In this document: positions 11,227 to 21,944 of the stretch, one piece after another | Numbering within the stretch: position 1 is the first letter of the stretch | Layout of the letters: each line of letters opens with the position of its first letter | NCBI GenBank assembly: GCA_963995505.1 | Contig: OZ023196.1 | Coordinates: 15,497,106 to 15,561,105 of the forward strand | From: Hypericum androsaemum | Lineage: Eukaryota > Streptophyta > Magnoliopsida > Malpighiales > Hypericaceae | DNA: 64,000 bases | Reading direction: 5' to 3' | Position numbers and translations under genes: made by a program | Notes under the pieces: generated by a model | Told to the model about the DNA's origin: nothing | The model's input: the letters and a program-made list of their open reading frames with translations, nothing else | Database searches by the model: none

Positions 11227-11874
11227 TGTTAAATGGAAAATACTTTCAGGAGCAAGACTCGATGAAGTCCAGTCCCAAGACAAGCCCTGCAAGGGAAGCT
11301 CTAGAAGTTCTCTCTTTCCTTAATCTTGCACAAAAAAAAAAGAATCAAAACATAATGATTCAGGAGCACAAATCATGTCTGTCCCTTCACTGTCCTTTCA
11401 TATATATTCCCTCTAACTGACTTGAGATGACAGTCCATCCCTAGGTAGATATGTCAGCTAGAAACAAAACACCTGGGACCACTTACATCAGCCTGCAGTG
11501 TGTCCCCAAGTGAACAAAATAAAAAATTTAAGGGACTGAAAGGAAATAAGTATGTGCGTGGGGCAGAATTACAAGCCAGTCTTGACCCTTTAGGCAAATT
11601 ACTAATAAACTACTAAACTTGAAAAGCCCAATGCACGCAGCCCACCAGCAACGTTCCTCTGTCTGCCCATTCCGTCTCTACAGATGCTGGCTCCCCGTTT
11701 GCCAGGTCAGACCTCCGTTGCGCGGGAAGTGTTCGTTATAATGGTTACAGGATTGACTTAGGAAAAGTCAAAATCCCTAACCCCCAATTCTTCAATTCCT
11801 ACTCCAGCAACAATTCTACCGATGAACTCGTCCCTCCGACTCCAGCGACCTCTTCCATACAACAATCCTCCCCA
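11227..11874 (-). repeat. Gypsy 3' LTR (648 bp)
   Basis: The LTR starts TGTTAAATGG and ends CCATACAACA in plus orientation. The next bases to the right, AATCCTCCCCACTT, are the complement of the polypurine tract. It matches 16289-16733 plus 18214-18428. Confidence 0.93.
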
Positions 11875-11916
11875 CTTGAAGTCCTTGTCCACAAGGAACT
11901 TGAAGGAAATGCATCT

Positions 11917-12327
11917 TTAAATCCGAGTAAAACTCCCAAAAATTGTCCTGATCAGAAGTACCCTGCCAAATAGACCAGAACTTGTGTGTCTGCTCGGTTG
12001 TGCCTCTTCACCATTCAGCTCTGGTTCCTTATCAGGGATGAGCTCTGATGGAATATCCGAGCTGACCTTCGCATATCTCCCTATGCTCCTCTTCAACTGA
12101 GAAACATGGAAGGTCTGGTGGACCTTCACAGATGATGGTAACTTGAGTGTGTAGGCCATCTTTCCCATGCAATCAATCACCTTAAATGGCCCGTAATACT
12201 TGGGCAGAAGCTTATGGAAGTGGTAGTCCTTCAGAGTATGTTGCTTGTAAGGCTGCAGCTTAAGATAGACAAAGTCGTCAATAGCAAACTCCCTTTCACT
12301 TCGTTTCTTGTTGGCTTGAAGGACCAT
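11917..12327 (-). pseudogene. Gypsy integrase C-terminus and chromodomain remnant
   Basis: The frame encodes the end of integrase, with FHKLLPKYYGPFKVIDCMGK and VHQTFHVSQLKRSIG, the well-known GPF/Y and HVSxLK motifs of plant chromoviruses. After about 12000 a frameshift separates it from a sequence resembling a chromodomain (WQGTSDQDNF, then WEFYSDL in another frame). Confidence 0.85.
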
Positions 12328-12469
12328 CCTCTATTGAGCCCGCCTCAGGTGATGCTTTAACAACTTCAGATTTTCCTCTCTCGCGACCAAACTCCTATCG
12401 ACAGCTTTTACTGGTGAATCACCTGCAAAATAGGGTAAGTGAAGTGGTGGAGGTTCCCCATATAGAGCC

Positions 12470-12781
12470 TCATATGGTATGATCTTGGTGGTAGTATGGT
12501 ATGTGGTGTTCTACCACCACTTGGCCACGGACAACCAGCTGCTCCAATCTTTGGGCGTACTTTGTCAGCTTGTCCACAACCACGAATATAGTAGTGATTC
12601 CCCTGGACTTGGGCAAACCATCAATGAAGTCCATAGAGATGACCTGCCAAGCTCTATCTGGTATTGGAAGGGGCTGGAGTAATTCAGGTGAAGTAGCAGA
12701 ATCGTACTTACATCTTTGGCAAGTCTCACAAGCCCTCACAAAATTCCTAACCTCCTTCTCCATGCCCTTCCAAAAGAACAT
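12470..12781 (-). pseudogene. Gypsy integrase N-terminal fragment
   Basis: The frame encodes MEKEVRNFVRACETCQRCK (end of the zinc-binding HHCC domain), then AWQVISMDFIDGLPKS with the first catalytic Asp of the DDE core. After KLTKYAQ the sequence jumps to a downstream part of the family (LEQLVVRGQVVVEHHI), so most of the catalytic core has been deleted. Confidence 0.8.
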
Positions 12782-12895
12782 GGCTTGTAATCATCTTGCA
12801 GTGGTAATAACACCCGAGTGGCCTACTTGTGGTGTCGAGTGATACAAGGAGATCAGCTTAATCTTCAGTGATGGGTCAGCTCCCACCATAATTGT

Positions 12896-13474
12896 TCATT
12901 TTCTCAGTAAACGCCTATTCATAATAGCATAGACTCTAGTCTGCTCCTCCCCACTCTGAAGCCTGGCCATTAACTCATGCACCTTTGCATCATTAACGCA
13001 GCTCGTCTGAATCTCATCAGCTAATTCATCCCCTGATACATAGGTGATCATCTGAAGCTGCAATTCTTCCTCTTCTGGCAGCCTAAAAAGAGCATCAGCA
13101 GCTAGATTCTCACTCCCCTTCTTGTAGATGGTCTCGTAGTCATAGCCAATGAGCTTAGCTAACCACGAGTATTGGCTAAAGGTGGACAACTTCTGGCTCA
13201 AGAGAGACTTTAAAATCTTGTGGTCAGTTTTGATCAGGAATCTCCTTTCGACCAAGTAATGATGCCATTTGAGAACATCCATTACCACCGCCAATAACTC
13301 CTGCTCGTAAGCTGACATCGCCTTGTACTTAAGTCCCAAAGCTTTACTGAAATAAGAGATTGGATGTCCCTTCTGCATCAAGACAGCTCCAACACCAACA
13401 CCTGAAGCGTCAGTCTCCACAACGAAGGTTTCAGTAAAGTCAAGGAGTGCTAAAATTGGGGCAGTCACTAGCAC
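12896..13474 (-). pseudogene. Gypsy RNase H domain
   Basis: The frame has FVVETDASGVGVGAVLMQKG, SYFSKAL, AYEQELLAVVMDVLKWHHYL and KTDHKILKSLL, the standard Ty3/Gypsy RNase H series, and it runs on into the start of the integrase region. It is 192 codons with no internal stop. Confidence 0.9.
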
Positions 13475-13645
13475 CTCTTTGAGCTGATTGAAAGCCCAAG
13501 TCGCAGCTTCAGTCCACTAGAAGCTTCCCTTCTTTAACAATTCAGTCATAGGTTTACTAATCAGCCCATAATGGCGAATGAACCTCCTATAGTAGCCACA
13601 CAATCCCAAGAAACTCCTTAACTGCTTGAGAGTTTTAGGAAGGGG

Positions 13646-14365
13646 TCATTCTTTTATCACCAGGATCTTTATCTGATCAGTTGCTACTCCATCTCTGTTG
13701 ATCACATGTCCAAGGTACTCCATGGAAGGAGCTCCAAAGGTGTATTTAGACAGCTTGGCAAAGAAGGTTTTATGCCTCACATTGGATAACACCAGCTGCA
13801 AGTGCTCTAAATGCTGCTGAAAAGAAGGACTATAAACGAGTATGTCATCAAAAAACACTAAAACAAACTTTCAAAGATATGATTTAAACATGTCATTCAT
13901 GGTACTTTGGAACTTAGCGGGGGCATTGGTCAAGCCAAATGGCATGACTAGGAATTCATAGTGTCCCTCATGGGTGCGAAATGCTGTCTTATGGATAACA
14001 CCTAAGCTCATGCATATCTGGTGAAAACCAGACCTGGGATCCATCTTAGAAAACCAACATGCGCCCCCTAACTCATCAAGCAATTCTTCGATAACAGGGA
14101 TAGGATACTTATCTTTGATGGTAATGTCGTTCAAAGCATGATAGTCAACACAGAACCTCCAGCTCCCGTCCTTCTTTTTCACCAGGACAATTGGCGATGC
14201 AAAGCAGCTTTGGCTATTGCGAATGATTCCTACTTCGAGAATCTCTTTCACCAGCTTCTCTACTATGTTCTTCTGCTCAAATGAGTGCCTGTAAGGCCAG
14301 AGATTGACTGGTTGACTATCAATTTTTAGGTTAATATGGTGCACATGCTCCCTACAAGGAGGCAA
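13646..14365 (-). pseudogene. Gypsy reverse transcriptase, broken
   Basis: Two frames (13871-14365 and 13646-13858) cover the polymerase. Motifs in order are [50 protein letters not shown] and then, after a break, FFDDILVYS, the catalytic [YF]xDD box. Stops lie near 13643 and 13868. Confidence 0.9.
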
Positions 14366-14575
14366 CCCCTTTGGCTCCTCGAAGATGTCATCAAATTCCT
14401 TCAGCAGCTATAGCAATGCCTGAGGAGGAGAATTGGTCTCGTCTGCTGGCCCTTCTCTATTCCCAGCAGCTGGCCTAATCATGGCCAGGCTACAGAACTC
14501 AACCTGAGACTGCTCCCCTTCAACTGACATCAATTTGCACAGGCTCTTAGCCAATGCTTCTTTGAGTTGAGTCTT

Positions 14576-15139
14576 CTAGGAACCTCTCAATACAACCCTG
14601 GACACAAAATCCATCATTTGATGCTTGAAATCCCAACTTATAACTCTCAAGGTTTCGAGCCATTGGACCCCTAAAACCATATCAAAGCTCCTAATAGGAC
14701 ATATTGAAGCATCAATTTCAAAAGTCCTATCCTGCATACTCCACTCAAACCCGCTGCATATCTTAGAGCAGGTGACTTCACATCCGTTTGCCACCTTAAT
14801 CTTGACAGTAGGATAGTCCTCCAACTCACAACCAAGTCTCTCCACCAACTTCCCATCAAGGAAGTTGTGCGTACTCCCAGAATCTATGAGTATGAAGATG
14901 GACTCACCACCTGCGTGACCCGTGACCTTCATAGTCTTATAATTTTGTAAGGCAGTCCCCAGCATAGCATGAGCTGAGATCAGAGGCTTCTCCCCTTCAT
15001 CCTCGTAGATCAGCAACTCCTTCTCCTCCTCACCTACTAAGTCTTCTTCCTTACCTTCGGGGACGTCCACCAAATAAAGTCTTCCCTTCTTCAGACACTT
15101 GTGGTCACGACTATACTTCTCATCACAATAAAAGCACAA
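14576..15139 (-). pseudogene. Gypsy zinc knuckle end and aspartic protease
   Basis: The frame begins MCFYCDEKYSRDHKC, the gag zinc knuckle (C-x2-C-x6-H-x-C style of this lineage). The retropepsin follows, with active site IFILIDSGSTHNFLD near 14850-14890 and MVLGVQWLETL near 14645. It ends at a stop before the reverse transcriptase. Confidence 0.88.
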
Positions 15140-15283
15140 TCCATTTGCACTCTTCTCCTCAATCTCGGCACGGGATTTGAACAGTCCTTGAGTTCTAGGT
15201 TTGTTCAGGTTTAAGTTTGGGGTATAGTTGGTTTGCGGTTGGTTGTGGGGGGCATCATGGGTGTTGTTATGGGTATGTTTGGG

Positions 15284-15658
15284 CTAATATGGTTTGTGGT
15301 GGGTGGTAGGGTAAGTCGGGTAGGCAGGATATGGTCTGGTTTGCAGTATAATTGGTTTGGTGTATGTTTTGGTAGAGTTCTGGGTTCTGTTCTTGGCTGT
15401 CTCGAATAATCGGGCTAAGCCAAAGGTGTGGGATAAGGTGGTTGGGAAGAACATTTTGACAACATCAGCAATCTCAGGCTTCAGTCCTTGGAGAAAAATG
15501 GAAATGGTATACGCAGTGGTTATGGTGACTCTACTAAAGAGGACTTCAAACTCAATTTGATACTCATGGATGGTGGTCTCTTGCTTTAACCTCAGTAGAT
15601 CTTTGAGTGGAACCTCGTATGCAGTCTCTCCAAACCTTGTCCTGATCTCCAACTTCAA
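15284..15658 (-). pseudogene. Gypsy gag capsid fragment
   Basis: The frame holds KLEIRTRFGETAYEVPLKDL, LKQETTIHEYQIEFEVL and FLQGLKPEIADVVKMFFPTT, the usual Retrotrans_gag pattern of chromoviruses. A further N-terminal piece lies in 15742-16065. Confidence 0.85.
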
Positions 15659-16274
15659 CTCCTCCCATTCTAACTCGCCACCTCCCTCTCTAACCTTAAC
15701 AAACCCTCGATACTAGTAAAGTGCCATCCCTTCCAGATGCATCACCACCAACTTAACTTTGTTTCTCTCCTCAACTTCCTCCATATCGAAATAGTAATCA
15801 CACTTGATAGACCAATTACAAAAATCTTCGCCATCAAAATAAGGAAGTCTATCTTGTGATTCCTACAACAAGATCCATGATCTACCTTACAAGATTCACT
15901 AGTTACCTCAATGTTCCTCCACCCGAACATCTCAGCAGCACCATCAGCTCTGGATCCGGGTGATCCACCACCAATGACACCAGATCTACCCGTGGACGAA
16001 CTAGCGGCTGTAGATCCTGTGGTTTTTGCAACTTCATCTACACCAGCAGCTCTCTTTTGCTCCAAGCTCTGGTTTTAGATTTGTAACCCCACCATCTGTC
16101 TTTATCTCTTCGAATCTCTAGCCCCACATAGCCACAGACTCGCTGATCACGTCGATCTTCTCATCAAATGCCTGATTAAGCTCAGTCTTAAGCTCAGCGT
16201 GCACTTTCTTGAAAAGTTCTAGAACGTCTTCGTTCTTCATGGTAACGTGCTACCAAGCTAGCCGAGGATGGTTC

Positions 16275-16286
16275 GCTCTGATACCA
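16275..16286 (-). other. Primer-binding site of the Gypsy chromovirus
   Basis: The minus strand reads TGGTATCAGAGC, complementary to the initiator Met tRNA 3' end, two bases from the LTR edge at 16289. Confidence 0.92.
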
Positions 16287-16288
16287 CT

Positions 16289-18428
16289 TGTTAAATGGAA
16301 AATACTTCCAGGAGAAAGACTTGAGGAAGTCCAGTCCCAAGACCAGCCCTGCAGGGAAGGCTCTAGGGGTTCTCTCTTTCTTTACTCTTGCACCAAAATT
16401 AAGGAATCAAAATATAATGATTAGGGAGCACAAATCGTGTCTGTCCCTTCACTGTCCTTTCATATATATTCCCTCTAACCGAATTGAGATGACATCCCAT
16501 CCTAGGTAGATATGTCAGCTAGAAATAAAATACCTGAGGACCACTTACATCAGCCTGCCGTGTGTCCCCACGTGAACAAAATAACAAACTTAAGGGACTG
16601 AAAAGAAATAAGTACGTGCGTGGGGGAGAACTATAAGCCAGTCTCGACCCTTTAGGCAAATTACTAATAAACTACTAAACTTGAAAAGCCCAACGCGCGC
16701 GGCCCACCAGCAACGTTCCTCTGTCTGGCCCATTGATGAGTGTGAAAATGCTCATCTATTTGTTATGTGATTCATGTGTTTGATCGTTGTTTCGTTCATT
16801 TTGTAGTTCTATTCTATTAAGTCTTGTGTTGTTTTGGGGCATTTGTGTGGTGGAGTGGACTTCTACTATTTGTCATGTATTTTTGTAGGTTAACGAGGCG
16901 GTTTGAGTGTATTCGGAGTGAGGATTGGGCGACAAGACGACTCGAGTACAAGGCTGATATGACTTCCCATCGCAAGTGGACTGGCGAGCGCAAGGGGACC
17001 AGCACAGAGACCGTGGAATTGGGTCAACTGGCGATCGCAACTCTGCTAGCGATCGCCAGTCTTGCTTTGAAGGCTTCCCATTGCCATTGGATTGGCGATC
17101 GACAGGAGGGGCTCACAGAAAGTTTTTTGAAGACTCAACTGGCGGTCGCCAGTCCCTCGATATAGATTTCTCAGACTTCTTAATTAGTTGGATTTCAGGA
17201 CCCGTTTAGTTATATTCGACTTTTGACCTCCTGTCTTGGTCTAAGGACTTAAGTTATATTATTATTTTACTTATTACTTGGCTAGCAAGTCTTCTAATTT
17301 AGGTGAAACTCCTCTAGGTTTTCCTATTCTCCAGCTTAGTCGTTTGGCTATATTTAGGCCATAGTCGCTTAGGTTTATTTCATACTTTTACGGCAACATT
17401 GAGACAACTTTTAGGGATTAATAAAGTCAGAATTTCGTCCAGCTTCGTGGAGGAGATTGGCGAGGCTTGCTCGAACGACTAAGCCCTCTCTTTCCTTTTA
17501 CTTATGCTTATCGTTATGATATTTTCTATTGATTTCTCTTGCGTTGTTACCATACTTAGCGAGTAGATTTCTTTAGAGTGCGATGCCCTAATATGTGATT
17601 AATTACCTATGTTGATTTATGGTTCGAATATCTTAAGTATTAGTTATTAATTGGTAAACTTAATGCTTAGCCTAACTTGATTACTTAGGTTACGATTATA
17701 ATTGATAAGAGTGGACCGAGAGGCACTCAAGTTGATGGATAAACTAATTAACATGTTCTTAGGTATTAATGAGACGTCTTGATATCGTAAGAATAACCCG
17801 CAAGGAGGAATCATCATAATTGGGATTAGCATAGTTCTAAGCTTAATTGATGAGCGAAAGCGTTAATTAATAACTTAGACCTTTGCTATCTTAGTTTTAT
17901 CTCTCTAATGAGCGAAAGCGTTAGGGGGATGCATTAGAATACTCCGGGTACTAGTTGGGACTTAATAAGAACCATAATCTCGACATATGTAGTTAATCCA
18001 TACGGTATCGTGCTCGTTTGTCTCCATTGAATTTGCAACTCTTTTATTTACGTTTTTAATCTCGTTTGTGACAATCTTTTACAACCTTTAATTTTCTCGC
18101 TTCGCATAATTAATTGCCTAGATTTCGTGTTAACCTCAGTTCGAAACCCTACTTAATCACTATAATATTTGATTGTGTTTTTAATTGTTCGCAATTTCTC
18201 GTACATCACCCATTCCATCTCAACACGTGCTAGCTCCCCGTTCGCTAGGTCAGATCTTCGTTGCGCGGGAAGGGTTCGTTATAATGGTTATGGGATTGAC
18301 TCGGGAAAAGTCAAAATCCCTAACCCCCAATTCTTCAATTCCTAGCTCGCGCTCCTCCACTGCGGCTCCGTTGGACAATTCCCTGACGAACTCGTCCCTC
18401 CGACTCCAGCGACCTCTTCCATGCAACA
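16289..18428 (-). repeat. Gypsy 5' LTR, split by a solo LTR
   Basis: The LTR pieces 16289-16733 and 18214-18428 together match the 3' LTR at 11227-11874. The gap between them is a foreign TG...CA element flanked by CCCAT on both sides (16729-16733 and 18209-18213). Confidence 0.92.
16734..18208 (+). mobile_element. 1475-bp solo LTR (Gypsy-like) nested in an LTR
   Basis: It begins TGATGAGTGTGAAAATGC and ends TCGTACATCA, with the exact 5-bp duplication CCCAT on each side. It has no coding domain. Two GAGCGAAAGCGTTA blocks occur inside. The TG/CA ends and 5-bp duplication show that it is the product of recombination between the two LTRs of a complete element. I infer a Gypsy origin from its length and its long AT-rich 3' part; orientation is assumed. 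Confidence 0.85.
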
Positions 18429-18433
18429 GACCT

Positions 18434-19393
18434 CACGTAAATCTTCATCAAAGAGAGACACTTGGAGTTCAATTAGCATACTTTAACTTGGTCATATGAA
18501 AGATTTAATTTATACTTGGAAAATCAAAAGAGAAGATTTAATTAATAACTTAAAGGCCAGTAATAGTATGGCCCGGCCCCAGTGGGATTGATATTTACGT
18601 GAGATTGGCCCGACTGTATTAATAATATTGGGATTCATTAGTTGATTTTTACCAGACATGAGCCGACCGTAGTTACGTAGGTTGTTGGTTGGTTTTGTTT
18701 TTATTTTATCCATTAGCAGACAGACAAATGCACTGCTGCACCTAACCTAATACTAGTGCATAGTGTAAATAAATAGTAACCCCTCCCTCTCTCTCCCCAT
18801 CGGCCTTTAATTCTCTTTTGTGGGAGTGGGAGTTTGATTTTGTTTGGTATCATCAAGTCTAAAAGCTCCATAATAATTTCCATATCCATTGGCATTGGTG
18901 ATTGGATTACGGTTTCATCTTTATCATTTATGGATACTTTCCAGCTGTAAAACGAAAAAATAGATAGATGGATATATACATATCTCAGAATCTTAATCTT
19001 AATCTGATCTTAATCTTAATTGTTATAGGGAGCAGAAAATTGTTGTTTCACCGAGAACACCAGATTCGGGTTAGAGATAGGTGTCGACGAATCTGTTGTT
19101 TCCGCGGAATACCAGAGACGCGATGAGATATTTAACAACGAATCTGTTAATCTCGCAAGATGCCGGAAGTGAAGTTCTTCAATCTATCAGAGTAACACTC
19201 GACGATAAATAAGCAACACACTCAAAGCAAACCTTCTATATATAATCAGGCAACTATTTACAAATGTTCTTCAAAGGCCTATATATAATATAACAAAAAA
19301 AATTAAAATACAGTTAAACATGAATACTAGGAAATGAAGTGGTACGAAGGAAATGTATCCACGCATGAATCCATCTTACCATGCATGAATCCA
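18434..19393. other. Spacer without recognised gene
   Basis: No domain was recognised. Short GA/CT-rich and AT-rich runs occur. A 19-bp direct duplication, CATGAATCCATCTTACnATG-like, lies at about 19364-19399 next to the Helitron start. Confidence 0.5.
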
Positions 19394-19575
19394 TCTTACT
19401 ATAATAATGTAAACTTCTTTTTTTTTTCGGACATGGTAGAAATATCTATACTACCTCTCTCTAGCATTTACAATGCAAAAAGCCCAATACCGTGAGGCCC
19501 AAATAATCACGACTAAACCCACATTAAGAGAAGAAATCTAAACCCACAGAGTTGAAAAAAATTAAACGATCACCA

Positions 19576-19827
19576 GCGAGAAGGGCGGCGGCGAGAGCGG
19601 ACAAGGAGCGGCGCTGAAGGGATTTGGGAGAGAGAGAGCCAGCGGAGGGAGGGAGGGGAGGCGGGGACCCGGAGGGAGAAGTAGAGGGTGGGCTGGGCCT
19701 AGCGAGAAGGGCGGCGGCGAGAGCGAACAAGGAGCGGCGCGGAAGGGGTTTGGGAGAGAGAGAGCCAGCTGGAGGGAGGAAGGGGAGGCGGGGACCCGGA
19801 GGGAGAAGTAGAGGGTGTGCTGGGTCG
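19576..19827. repeat. 126-bp tandem duplication, GC-rich
   Basis: Two copies start at 19576 and 19702 (GCGAGAAGGGCGGCGG) and differ at a few sites. The period of 126 is a multiple of three, so a reading frame is kept on either strand. This is why a 145-residue Pro/Ser-rich frame exists on the minus strand and a Gly/Arg-rich one on the plus strand. I do not regard either as a real protein without expression evidence. Confidence 0.9.
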
Positions 19828-19858
19828 TGCCGAGGAGGGAGCGGGCCCGATAGAGTAG

Positions 19859-19987
19859 ATGGAAGGAGAGGAGGGTGCGGACGGGGCGAGAGACCAGGGA
19901 GAGGGCCGGGTGGTGGGCCCTGGAACGCGGGCCAGGATGTTGACAGCAACGTCCTCATCAACCGCCTCTTCCGCGACGATGTCGGGT
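19859..19987 (+). other. GC-rich captured first-exon-like segment in Helitron H2
   Basis: Composition is strikingly GC-rich against AT-rich surroundings. The plus strand could encode GQDVDSNVLINRLFRDDVG followed by a GT-AAC donor-like site near 19986. I do not recognise the gene. It resembles a captured 5' UTR and first coding exon, which Helitrons often carry. Confidence 0.3.
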
Positions 19988-20178
19988 AACTCTTCTTCTC
20001 CTTCTCCCTCTAAGAGCGAACCTTCGATGTCTCCAAGTGATTAAGAGATGAGTCTGGATGAGCGGTTATTAAGTTATTACAAATACGGCTCCGTGTGCGA
20101 TTAAATAGCAATTAATGGAGGTTTATCGGTAGCTAAGGGAAAGGAATTTCTGAGCTGAATTTGGAGTTCTATTTGTGA

Positions 20179-20395
20179 TTAAATTGAGTTAAGGTCGATG
20201 AGCTTGAAGTAGATGAGCTTTTTCTTATAAATTGAGTTAAGGTCGATGAGCTTGAAGTAGATGAGCTTTTTCTTATAAATTGAGTTAAGGTCGATGAGCT
20301 TGAAGTAGATGAGCTTTTTCTTATAAATTGAGTTAAGGTCGATGAGCTTGAAGTAGATGAGCTTTTTCTTATAAATTGAGTTAAGGTCGATGAAC
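20179..20395. repeat. 48-bp minisatellite, about 4.5 copies
   Basis: The unit contains GAGTTAAGGTCGATGAGC and TTTTTCTTATAAATT, and the copies are almost identical. Because 48 is a multiple of three, the minus strand has an open frame that repeats a 16-residue unit (LIDLNSIYKKKLIYFK), which I take as a by-product. Confidence 0.95.
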
Positions 20396-21258
20396 ATAGT
20401 AGACACCTTGGAACTTACTCTTTGCTGTTCTGTTTTGGTACCCTAATCCGAAACAGTTGGCCTGATTTGAAATTTAATTGACTGGGTGTTTGTGTTGTTG
20501 ATCACTTTGGTAGATAAATACATCTATGCTAATTGATTTATTTTCGAATCCATGTATGGTGTCTTGGTTTTCGTTAACTTGGTTACATGATTGCATTAAT
20601 CTGTAGTGAGAGAATTGATGTATTCTGTGTCTTAGCATGATTTTCGTGAATATATGATATTGGTGGACGTGTTCCAGTTAATATAAAACTTGCATGAATA
20701 TCCTATCCTATTTTGGCTTGCGTGAACTAGAACATGATTTTTGTGAACTTTGCATCATGCGTTAACATCAACTTGATACCATGATAGAGGATTAAATATT
20801 GACTTCTGTGAACTTGATTCTGTAACATGGTCATATTATGTATTTGGTAGTTTAGTCGGGCGAAGGGAGGATTATAATATAGCTTGATTTTTTACGTCAT
20901 GAAAATTGGTTATGTAGATGCTTTGAACATTAGGTACCGGAAACTTGGATGCTTTTGAAGTATTTACTTTCTAATGATTTTATATTTGATGTCCAATTAT
21001 TGATGGATGGTGTTGATTATTTCCATAAGTGTGTGGCTTTGTCTTCAAATGTAAAACAGAATGGCACTCTCATCGCGCGTGCGTAAATGCTAGTGGATAT
21101 AATAAATGAATCTGTCCCTAAGCATTTTGTGCATGAATGTACCACAAACCTTGTTTTGTGCCCTGCATCACGTAGTATACTTTCCATCACATTCCCGTCG
21201 TTAAAAAGACCATTACATGTGGGAGATATAGTTAGCATGAAATAGAGCAATCTTTCAG

Positions 21259-21387
21259 GGCGAACAATGCAACCCGGAGAATTCTATACCAGATCTAGCA
21301 CATCAAGATTTGATTCTTTTCATGGATTTTCTACATCAGCAGCTATGGAAAGATGCTGGTAATTCTTTTGGGGTGTTGAAGGAATGA
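21259..21387 (+). CDS. Possible terminal exon of an unidentified gene
   Basis: A good acceptor (ATCTTTCAG) precedes 42 codons, GEQCNPENSIPDLAHQDLIL then FMDFLHQQLWKDAGNSFGVL and KE, ending in TGA at 21385. The segment would point towards the TST gene in a convergent arrangement. The duplicated block at 3034 starts exactly at this stop codon. I do not recognise the product and no earlier exon was found to the left; Helitron H2 ends 165 bases upstream. Confidence 0.3.
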   Translation, partial: GEQCNPENSIPDLAHQDLILFMDFLHQQLWKDAGNSFGVLKE

Positions 21388-21944
21388 TCTACCAGGATTC
21401 TTTCGGTTACATCTTGTAACCTTGGATTCCACCGGATCATTCTCTTCGACTTGCCAAGAAGTAAATAGAACAGGTGATGGATTATGTAACTAGTTTGGAT
21501 GAATTATAGTGTATATCCAAAGTCAAGATTATACGTTTTATTTCGAGGTACTTTCTTTAATGTGATTTTTTTTTCACATAATTTTATTGTAGTGAGATTT
21601 TATCGAGGCCTAGAAACCGTACCAATTAGGATGTAAATTTGAATATAAATATTAATAAACGGTACTTATCAAAAAAAGACCATTATATTGGGTCAAGTGA
21701 AGAAGCCCAATCACGAACATCTCCAATTCAAAGCCTACGACAAGGAAAAGAGAGAAACAAGGTACATACGATACGACGTAGTAAACAATTAGTACACGAC
21801 GGAAAAGGGAATCAAGTAAATCCTCAACAGTCAGCACCAAATTCTTCTTTTAAGCTGCAAAAATCATCCATGAAACAAAGGGAGGAGGATTATGGAAATG
21901 AATCAAGTACGAACCAAGAGATCAATAACTAACTACTTAGCAGT

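Larger units (their letters stand above)
11227..18428 (-). mobile_element. Gypsy chromovirus-type element with nested solo LTR
   Basis: The element runs from the TG of its 3' LTR (11227) to the CA of its 5' LTR (18428). It is flanked by the exact 5-bp duplication GACCT (11222-11226 and 18429-18433). On the minus strand the order is 5' LTR, primer site (16275-16286), gag, protease, reverse transcriptase, RNase H, integrase, chromodomain-like end, purine tract, 3' LTR. The order with integrase last marks Ty3/Gypsy, and the HVSQLK motif and chromodomain remnant point to a chromovirus. Its 5' LTR is split by an unrelated solo LTR. All frames are broken. Confidence 0.93.
19394..21093 (+). mobile_element. 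Helitron H2 (1700 bp)
   Basis: The 5' end is TCTTACTATAATAATG at 19394. The 3' end is a short hairpin (CACTCTC ATC GCGCGTG, 21065-21081) followed by CTAG (21090-21093). The flanks are A on the left and T on the right, as Helitron insertion between A and T requires. Both ends are nearly the same as those of H1 at 27327-29601, so the two are one family. There is no Rep/helicase segment, so it is non-autonomous. Inside are GC-rich gene-like material and two tandem repeats. Confidence 0.85.

Noticed and set aside
19524..19961. 145-residue Pro/Ser-rich open frame on the minus strand and the overlapping Gly/Arg-rich frame
   Set aside because: Both arise from a GC-rich 126-bp tandem duplication inside Helitron H2; there is no domain or splice support.
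20179..20406. 75-residue repeated frame (16-residue units)
   Set aside because: It is the by-product of a 48-bp minisatellite, whose period is a multiple of three.
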